A DNA stretch of 19,664 nucleotides. Origin: Alphaproteobacteria bacterium. GTDB lineage: Bacteria > Pseudomonadota > Alphaproteobacteria > Puniceispirillales > UBA1172. The stretch spans positions 1 to 19,664 of the forward strand of contig JAGWAQ010000009.1 of assembly GCA_021296375.1 (NCBI GenBank), given 5' to 3'. Under the pieces are notes generated by a model. That model did not search any database. It was not told where the DNA came from and saw nothing but the letters and a program-made list of their open reading frames with translations. Shown one piece after another: positions 15,081 through 19,664 of this stretch (positions within the stretch are counted from its first letter, which is position 1; each line of letters starts with the position of its first letter). A program made the translations under genes and the position numbers.

Positions 15081-15132
15081 TTGAGGGGAATTTTTGGGGG
15101 GAGTTTTTTTGGGGGGGGTTATTGGGGGGAGG
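15081..15132 (+). repeat. G-run tract with near 13-bp periodicity, possible G-quadruplex
   Basis: Runs of 4, 6, 8 and 6 G (15085-15088, 15096-15101, 15111-15118, 15124-15129) are separated by T-rich loops of 7, 9 and 5 nt. The first two units, TTGAGGGGAATTT and TTGGGGGGAGTTT, are 13-bp repeats; later ones drift. The tract lies between the amtB terminator and the 3' end of the tRNA gene. Four long G runs could form a quadruplex on the plus strand, although one loop is long. Confidence 0.65.
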
Positions 15133-15149
15133 AATTTTATTGGAGAAAA

Positions 15150-15223
15150 TGGAGCGGGTAACGGGAATCGAACCCGTGCGTTCAGCTTGGGAAGCTGACA
15201 GGCTACCATTACATCATACCCGC
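15150..15223 (-). tRNA. tRNA-Gly (anticodon CCC)
   Basis: The minus strand folds as a 74-nt tRNA including an encoded CCA end. The acceptor stem is GCGGGTA with TACCCGC, the anticodon stem TCAGC-GCTGA encloses the loop TTCCCAA (anticodon CCC), and the T arm is ACGGG-TTCGATT-CCCGT. The discriminator base is T, as in bacterial tRNA-Gly. The D stem is weakly paired. It reads GGG codons. The gene stands alone in this window. Confidence 0.93.
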
Positions 15224-15240
15224 GAATGGTGCAGGGCTTC

Positions 15241-15269
15241 TGTATGAGCCACCTCCCCCAGCGATGCAA
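15241..15269 (-). promoter_or_regulatory. Candidate promoter of tRNA-Gly
   Basis: On the minus strand TTGCAT (15269-15264) and CATACA (15246-15241) are 17 nt apart. Transcription would begin about 10 nt before the tRNA 5' end, a normal leader length. Each hexamer matches the consensus only moderately, so the call rests mainly on spacing and position. Confidence 0.4.
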
Positions 15270-15270
15270 G

Positions 15271-15311
15271 GGTCGTGATGGGGGGCCGTGATGGAAAGGC
15301 CGTAATGGTTT
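15271..15311. repeat. Three degenerate 13-14-bp tandem units upstream of tRNA-Gly
   Basis: GGTCGTGATGGGG (15271-15283), GGCCGTGATGGAAA (15284-15297) and GGCCGTAATGGTTT (15298-15311) follow each other without gaps. The core GG(C/T)CGT(G/A)ATGG is kept and the tail varies, as in the arrays near the cytochrome gene. They sit just upstream of the candidate tRNA promoter, at the edge of the AT-rich block. Confidence 0.7.
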
Positions 15312-15350
15312 TCATCTCTACTCAAATGCTTCTGGGATGATGAAAAGTGC

Positions 15351-17051
15351 CTAATTCAATTCCCATTCTTTAAACATTTTATCCAGCAATTCTTTTTGTC
15401 TTTCTTCAAGAACCTCTTTTGTCCATTTGTCCTTGACAATAACCTGAGCTGTTAAAGGGAATGAAGGAGCATTCCCGGATGTATTGTAATAAGTCTTTTT
15501 CTTATTATCAAAATCAGAATTTTGAGCTTCAGAATTTTTCTTTCTTCCGAGCAAAACAAGATTTGCAATTTTATGGACCCATTCATTCCGGACATCTTCA
15601 TCAGGCCAGTTTTTTCCCCATTCACTACCTTCGCTCACAGTTTGGGGAAGCACATGTTCAATCGTTATGGCCCTATCTTTGTAATCCGCACATTTTTCAG
15701 AAAAGAACCTATCCAGCCGCAAAAGAATATACTTTGCCTTGTTTGATTTCATTTTATAAATGTCATCGCCCAAAGCAGTTTTCATTTCCTTTTTTTCCTC
15801 ATCACTTAATTCAATGTCTTTATAAGAATTCTTTTCCTTGAGCTGTTTCAAAATTTTGCCATAACGTTCAATCCGTTTATTGACGTGACTTGAGCAAAGA
15901 ACAAGATATACCGCCAATCGTTCCAGTTTTTTAAAGAAATGGAGAATTTCATCAGAGCTGTTTTTTTTGTTTCTGTTTTTCGAAAAAAATTCGATGGCTA
16001 CAGGTTTCCAATCAGAATTATCAATTCTATTTAACCAGCCAAATAACTCGTTTATGTCGCCCTCATTTTTAGATGATGAAAAATTTTTATTATTAATAGA
16101 TGACAGAGCGTTAGCATAATTCTGGAGGTCGTTCTTAACAAAACCTTCAAGATTATTCTTATCAAGAACATTATCTTTAATCTCTTTGAACACTGTATCT
16201 TTGGCTTTTTTTCGGACGTAAATCATTCGAACATGTGAAAAAAACTCATCGAAGTCCTCACGACTAAACTTCTCTTCCATTTCTTCCCATAATTGACTGT
16301 ACTCAGCTTGCTTATCCTTATCGATTTTTCCGATGATCTCCGCTTTGATAAGATCAGATGTTTGAAGATTAATCCCGCGGTTGTTCATCACAGTGAATAT
16401 TCGAATGGCTGAGTCCTGATCAGGGGTGGATATGGCAACAATAAAACAACTGTTAATCAAAAAACCTGCAAACTGTTCAAGTTTCTTAAAATCGCGTTCC
16501 CCAGAAGCATTTTTGAACTTTTCTTCCAATTTTTTTTTAAAATATGCGCAATTGGCTTGGATATTACGTTGAGCGTCATTACCAAGGTGCTTAGGGTCTT
16601 TATCCAGCAAAGCTTGGATTTCAAAATTTTGAATGTGTTTTTTAAAAAACTCGCGGTCTAGTTCTCTTAAAGTTAGCCTCGGATTAGGGCGTATGTTCTC
16701 AAGAGGTTTTCCAGGCTCATTAATATATTCTTTGACATGGTTTAGATGGGTTTCATCGTACATGCATGCCAATAAAATGGTGATTGATGTAAGACGCTGT
16801 TGACCATCAATAACATCACAGTGAGCTTCATTTTCTTTTTTCACCAAAACAACACTGCCAAGAAAGTAATTCTCATTATTTGTTTCTCTCGCATTATTTG
16901 TTTCAAACGCGTCATATAGGTCATCAAACAACTCAGAACATTGGGATTCTGACCAAGCATACGGACGCTGATAATGTGGAATATGAAACGCAAAGTCAGA
17001 ACTGAATATCTTTGCTAATGGATGTTCTTTTGCTTCTATCTTGTTGGACAT
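15351..17051 (-). CDS. DUF262/DUF1524 (GmrSD-like) protein, probable defence nuclease
   Basis: A 566-residue protein with the two domains of GmrSD-type (type IV) restriction proteins. The N-terminal DUF262 part has IPHYQRPYAW (residues 24-33) and DGQQRLTSI (82-90), the motif tied to nucleotide use. The C-terminal DUF1524 part has an HNH-type nuclease pattern: ITIEHVLPQT (about 462-471), then HKIANLVLLG (about 493-502) and KNSEAQNSDF. Relatives include modified-DNA-cutting GmrSD and the phage-restricting SspE. The gene is markedly AT-rich against GC-rich neighbours, with many AAA/AAT/TTT codons, pointing to recent transfer. I prefer ATG 17051 (MSNKIEAKEH), typical for the family, although its Shine-Dalgarno site is weak; the frame is open to 17105. 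It stands alone, with no methyltransferase or partner nearby. The frame is intact. Confidence 0.87.
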   Translation of the reverse strand: MSNKIEAKEHPLAKIFSSDFAFHIPHYQRPYAWSESQCSELFDDLYDAFETNNARETNNENYFLGSVVLVKKENEAHCDVIDGQQRLTSITILLACMYDETHLNHVKEYINEPGKPLENIRPNPRLTLRELDREFFKKHIQNFEIQALLDKDPKHLGNDAQRNIQANCAYFKKKLEEKFKNASGERDFKKLEQFAGFLINSCFIVAISTPDQDSAIRIFTVMNNRGINLQTSDLIKAEIIGKIDKDKQAEYSQLWEEMEEKFSREDFDEFFSHVRMIYVRKKAKDTVFKEIKDNVLDKNNLEGFVKNDLQNYANALSSINNKNFSSSKNEGDINELFGWLNRIDNSDWKPVAIEFFSKNRNKKNSSDEILHFFKKLERLAVYLVLCSSHVNKRIERYGKILKQLKEKNSYKDIELSDEEKKEMKTALGDDIYKMKSNKAKYILLRLDRFFSEKCADYKDRAITIEHVLPQTVSEGSEWGKNWPDEDVRNEWVHKIANLVLLGRKKNSEAQNSDFDNKKKTYYNTSGNAPSFPLTAQVIVKDKWTKEVLEERQKELLDKMFKEWELN

Positions 17052-17304
17052 TTTATTGCTTCTTTCGTTTGATCTCGGCAAAACGTCAGCATTAAGCCGA
17101 CGCAATTGATGTGCGGTTCACAGCGTAAAACGAAAAAATAAACTATAGGGAGAACTGCTTTAAAAGTTTGCAAAACCTAAAACACAATTGATGACCGTAA
17201 AGCATCTTTTCACATAAAGCAAATCAGGCCTCCACCTCGCATAAATAAACATTGAAAACCCGCCGTCATCCCATATGATCGGGCCGTGATCTGGAGATGC
17301 CGTC

Positions 17305-18153
17305 ATGCCGCAATGGGCCATGCTCAACACATTTCGCCTGAAACCTGCCCTCGCCATGCTGTTGCTTGTGGCGGCGATAGGCCCCGTGGTGGCCGTCGCG
17401 GAGGCGGCTGACACCATCATCGTGCAATCCACCACCTCGACCCAGAATTCCGGCCTTTATGGCCATATCCTGCCGATTTATGCCGGTGACACCGGGCATG
17501 TCGTCAAGGTCGTGGCGGCGGGCACAGGCCAGGCCATCAAGAATGCCCGCAATTGCGACGGTGATGTCCTGCTGGTCCATTCCAAGGCCGATGAAGAGGC
17601 GTTTGTCGCCGCCGGTCGTGGCCTTGCGCGGCAGGACGTCATGTATAATGACTTCGTGATCATCGGCCCCGGGGATGACCCGGCAGAAGTCGAGGCCGCC
17701 GCCACAATCGCGGACGCGCTGAAACGCATCGCCACCAGCCGGTCGAAATTCGTTTCGCGCGGGGATGACAGCGGCACCCATAAAGCCGAACACCGGTTTT
17801 GGGCAAAAACCAATATTGACCCGACAGGGGATTCCGGCACCTGGTATATCGAAACCGGTCAGGGCATGGGCGGCACGCTCAACGTCGCGGTTCAGCTCGA
17901 CGGTTATGTGATTTCCGATCGTTCCACCTGGCTGACCTTTGGCAATCGCTTTAACCACCGCATCCTTTTTGAAGGCGACGCGGCGCTGTTCAATCAATAT
18001 GGCGTTATCGTCGTTAATCCGGCCGCCTGCCCGTCGGTCAAGCTGGAGCCGGCGCAGGCATTTGCCCACTGGCTGACCTCCGCCAAGGGGCAAGCGGCGA
18101 TCAACAGCTACCGCGTCAATGGCCAGCAGTTGTTCTTTGGCAATGCGGAGTAA
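17305..18153 (+). CDS. tupA: Tungstate-binding periplasmic protein, TupA type
   Basis: Predicted periplasmic binding protein for tungstate. The 282-residue precursor has a signal peptide (about residues 14-35, LALVAA-type core ending AEAAD). The mature protein carries the TupA hallmarks: VQSTTSTQNSGLYGHILP (40-57), DGDVLLVHSKADEEAFV (85-101), DVMYNDFVIIGPGDDP (111-126), FVSRGDDSGTHKAE (149-162) and WYIETGQGMGGTL (180-192). The serine/threonine and RGDDSGTH segments form the oxyanion site in this family. The ATG at 17305 has GGAG 8 nt upstream. The expected permease gene tupB is missing; the next gene, 126 nt on, is an ATPase closer to YnjD than to TupC. Tungstate rather than molybdate or another oxyanion is inferred from family resemblance. 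Confidence 0.88.
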   Translation: MPQWAMLNTFRLKPALAMLLLVAAIGPVVAVAEAADTIIVQSTTSTQNSGLYGHILPIYAGDTGHVVKVVAAGTGQAIKNARNCDGDVLLVHSKADEEAFVAAGRGLARQDVMYNDFVIIGPGDDPAEVEAAATIADALKRIATSRSKFVSRGDDSGTHKAEHRFWAKTNIDPTGDSGTWYIETGQGMGGTLNVAVQLDGYVISDRSTWLTFGNRFNHRILFEGDAALFNQYGVIVVNPAACPSVKLEPAQAFAHWLTSAKGQAAINSYRVNGQQLFFGNAE

Positions 18154-18233
18154 CCACGGCCCGTCAACTGCCGCTTGTCCGTTGCCAAGACGGCGGATAG
18201 GATAGAGCCTGATAGGGCCATTGTGGCGCCGCA

Positions 18234-18277
18234 AGAGGACACTCACCATGCTGGTTCTTAATAATGCTGGTTCTTGA
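18234..18277 (+). promoter_or_regulatory. Ribosome-binding site and 9-residue leader ORF before ynjD
   Basis: AGAGGA (18234-18239) is the only good Shine-Dalgarno site here, 8 nt before ATG 18248. That ATG reads MLVLNNAGS and stops at TGA 18275-18277, two nt before the ynjD ATG at 18280. A second ATG (18264) reads MLVLDYAGS and stops at 18293, inside ynjD. ynjD may therefore depend on ribosomes that finish the leader and restart. Confidence 0.6.
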
Positions 18278-18295
18278 TTATGCTGGTTCTTGATA
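18248..18295 (+). repeat. Three tandem copies of a 16-bp unit carrying the ynjD start codon
   Basis: ATGCTGGTTCTTAATA (18248-18263), ATGCTGGTTCTTGATT (18264-18279) and ATGCTGGTTCTTGATA (18280-18295) are contiguous and differ at only two positions. The third copy is the first five codons of ynjD. Since 16 is not a multiple of three, each copy starts a different reading frame. Confidence 0.95.
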
Positions 18296-18924
18296 ATGTA
18301 GCCCTGGGCTTTGGTGGCGCGCCGCTGTTCGCGCCTTTGTCGCTCACCATCAAGGGCGGGGATATCGCGCTGCTGACGGCCCCGAGCGGGGCAGGGAAAT
18401 CCACTCTGTTGCGCTGGATCTGCGGCATGCCGACCAATGGGCTGACCGGCGACGGGCACGTGTCGCTGAACGGCCGGCCGCTGAATTCTGTTGCCGTTGA
18501 AAAACGCCGCATCGGCATGATGTTTCAGGAACCCTTGATGTTTCCCCATCTGACGGTGGCGGACAATTTGGGATTTGGGCTAACCCGAGGGGGATCCGCC
18601 GCTCAACGCCGTGACATTATCGCCCGCCAACTTGAGCGCGTCGGCATGGCGGGGTTTGAGGAGCGTGACCCCATGACCTTGTCGGGAGGGCAGAAAGCGC
18701 GGGTGGCGTTGATCCGGAGCCTGCTGGCGGAACCTGAAGCCTTGCTGCTGGATGAACCGTTTTCCGGCCTTGATGACGTCATCCGTGATGATTTTGCGCA
18801 ATTGGTGCGCGAGGAGATCAAGGCGCGAAAACTGCCGGTGGTGATGGTCAGCCATGACCCCAGGGATCGCGATTACGCTGATCATCCGGCGATTCCGCTT
18901 TCCTCGCCGGATCAGGTGGTGTAA
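18280..18924 (+). CDS. ynjD: ABC transporter ATPase, YnjD type
   Basis: Cytoplasmic ATPase that drives an ABC importer. The 214-residue product has all motifs intact: Walker A APSGAGKST (34-42), Q-loop at Q83, signature LSGGQ (134-138), Walker B ALLLDEP (154-160) and the switch histidine in VSHD (H192). The start MLVLDNVAL, the short length, and DPMTLSGGQKARVALIRSLLAEPEALLLDEPFSGLD match my memory of E. coli YnjD better than TupC. It is thus the likely partner of ynjBC at 7350-10267, although it lies 8 kb away beside tupA. It may instead, or also, energise tungstate uptake. The frame extends only to a TTG at 18274 before a stop at 18262, so ATG 18280 is the sensible start; it has no Shine-Dalgarno site of its own, which is over 40 nt upstream. 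Confidence 0.88.
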   Translation: MLVLDNVALGFGGAPLFAPLSLTIKGGDIALLTAPSGAGKSTLLRWICGMPTNGLTGDGHVSLNGRPLNSVAVEKRRIGMMFQEPLMFPHLTVADNLGFGLTRGGSAAQRRDIIARQLERVGMAGFEERDPMTLSGGQKARVALIRSLLAEPEALLLDEPFSGLDDVIRDDFAQLVREEIKARKLPVVMVSHDPRDRDYADHPAIPLSSPDQVV

Positions 18925-19028
18925 CCATCCCCGTTAACGGCATTAATTCTGTTGATTTTCGGGAGTGATGCACCATATCGTCAGGTATCAGGTTAAGATG
19001 ACCTCACCATCAGGTCCGGAGTAAGATC

Positions 19029-19640
19029 ATGACACCCAATGAGCAGAATAAAATGGACATTACCTCAACCGAAGGGGACCGCCCATCGCGGGAGGATGCC
19101 GAAGCTGCGGTGCGGACGTTGATCAAATGGACAGGCGATAACCCTGACCGTGAAGGGCTTGTCGATACGCCGGCGCGGGTGGTGCGGTCTTATGATGAAT
19201 TTTTCGCCGGTTACCACGAAGACGCCGAGGAAATGCTGAACCGCACCTTTGAAGAGGTTGACGGCTATGACGACATGGTCCTGCTTCGCAACATCCGGGT
19301 CGAATCTTATTGCGAGCATCACATCGTGCCGATCCTTGGCAGTGCCAGCATCGCCTATTTCCCTGACCGCCGGGTGGTGGGGATTTCCAAACTGGCGCGG
19401 GTGATCGATATTTTCGCCAAACGCCTGCAAACCCAGGAAACCATGACCTCGCAAATCGCCAACACCATCCAGACGGTGCTGCAGCCGAAAGGGGTCGCCT
19501 TGATTGTTGACGCCGCCCACCAGTGCATGACCACGCGCGGGGTGCGCAAGCCCGGGGTCAGCATGGTGACAACGCGGTTCACGGGCTGTTTTGAGAATGA
19601 CCCGGCCCTGCAAAACCGGATCCTGATGCAAACCCGGTAA
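19029..19640 (+). CDS. folE: GTP cyclohydrolase I
   Basis: Converts GTP to 7,8-dihydroneopterin triphosphate, the first step to tetrahydrofolate and a source for queuosine-type modifications; a cytoplasmic homodecamer. The 203-residue product is full length. Zinc ligands are C95 and H98 in VESYCEHHIVPI and C166 in AAHQCMTTRGV. Other family blocks are GDNPDREGLVDTPARV (36-51) and GISKLARVIDIFAKRLQTQE (118-137). The ATG at 19029 has GGAG 7 nt upstream; M9 is an alternative. It is 104 nt from ynjD on the same strand, so joint transcription is possible but not clear. TCAGGT occurs three times in its upstream gap, without obvious meaning. Confidence 0.97.
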   Translation: MTPNEQNKMDITSTEGDRPSREDAEAAVRTLIKWTGDNPDREGLVDTPARVVRSYDEFFAGYHEDAEEMLNRTFEEVDGYDDMVLLRNIRVESYCEHHIVPILGSASIAYFPDRRVVGISKLARVIDIFAKRLQTQETMTSQIANTIQTVLQPKGVALIVDAAHQCMTTRGVRKPGVSMVTTRFTGCFENDPALQNRILMQTR

Positions 19641-19664
19641 ACCGCCCCGATCTACTCAACCCCG

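Noticed and set aside
15150..15223. Integrative element attached at the tRNA-Gly 3' end
   Set aside because: The foreign gene lies on the tRNA 5' side, no integrase is present, and no copy of the tRNA 3' end was seen near 17100-17300.
15050..15247. Small Gly/Phe-rich open frame of 65 codons
   Set aside because: It runs through the terminator, G-run tract and tRNA gene; its odd composition comes from the G and T runs.
18248..18295. Classical frame-switching phase variation by the 16-bp repeat
   Set aside because: With two or more copies the first ATG always meets a stop in the next copy, so copy number cannot bring it back into the ynjD frame; only a change in distance and restart efficiency is possible.
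17266..18549. Open frame of 427 codons opposite tupA and the start of ynjD
   Set aside because: Antisense to two genes with intact family motifs; composition of the translation is typical of shadow frames.

Overview
The window looks like ordinary chromosome from a free-living alphaproteobacterium. The gene set (groES-groEL, a COX15/CtaA-type heme A synthase, a bacterial AspRS, a betaine-homocysteine methyltransferase-like enzyme, DUF1289, glnK-amtB, folE) and the high GC of the coding DNA fit that class. A marine SAR116-like or related oligotrophic lineage would fit, but that is a guess from gene content; no 16S or phylogenetic marker was analysed.

Layout. 1-2300: groES-groEL on the minus strand, with a heat-shock-type promoter and a hairpin terminator. 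2355-5215: ctaA (plus) converging on aspS (minus). 5375-7167: a minus-strand run of a cysteine-less DJ-1/PfpI protein, a four-cysteine DUF1289 protein and a homocysteine methyltransferase. 7350-10267: ynjB-ynjC, the binding protein and double-length permease of a YnjBCD-type ABC importer, without its ATPase. 10432-12023: a surface-type lipoprotein (plus), then a c-type cytochrome followed by a small CxxC protein (minus), with short tandem repeats on either side. 12263-15015: a LysR regulator divergent from glnK-amtB, with closely packed divergent promoters. 15150-15223: tRNA-Gly(CCC) between short repeat-like tracts. 15335-17275: an AT-rich block with one DUF262/DUF1524 (GmrSD-like) gene, probably a horizontally acquired defence gene. 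17305-18924: a tungstate-binding protein (TupA type) followed by a YnjD-type ATPase. 19029-19640: folE.

How the genes may work together. The ATPase missing from the ynjBC locus is probably the YnjD-like gene 8 kb away, beside tupA, while tupA has no permease of its own. Either the importer is split, or one ATPase serves both. The start of this ynjD is unusual: a 16-bp unit carrying the start codon is present three times in tandem, so the only good ribosome-binding site faces a 9-residue leader peptide that ends 2 nt before the ynjD ATG. Short tandem repeats with unit lengths of about 13-16 bp recur in many intergenic gaps of this window (near 1, 7292, 11225, 12041, 12208, 15081, 15271, 18248). 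That recurring pattern, and the ynjD case where it touches a start codon, are the most novel things I can see.

No gene-free stretch exceeds 300 bases. The larger gaps are 2062-2354 (groES promoter), 12024-12262 (repeats and a dyad) and 17052-17304 (AT-rich island edge and tupA leader).
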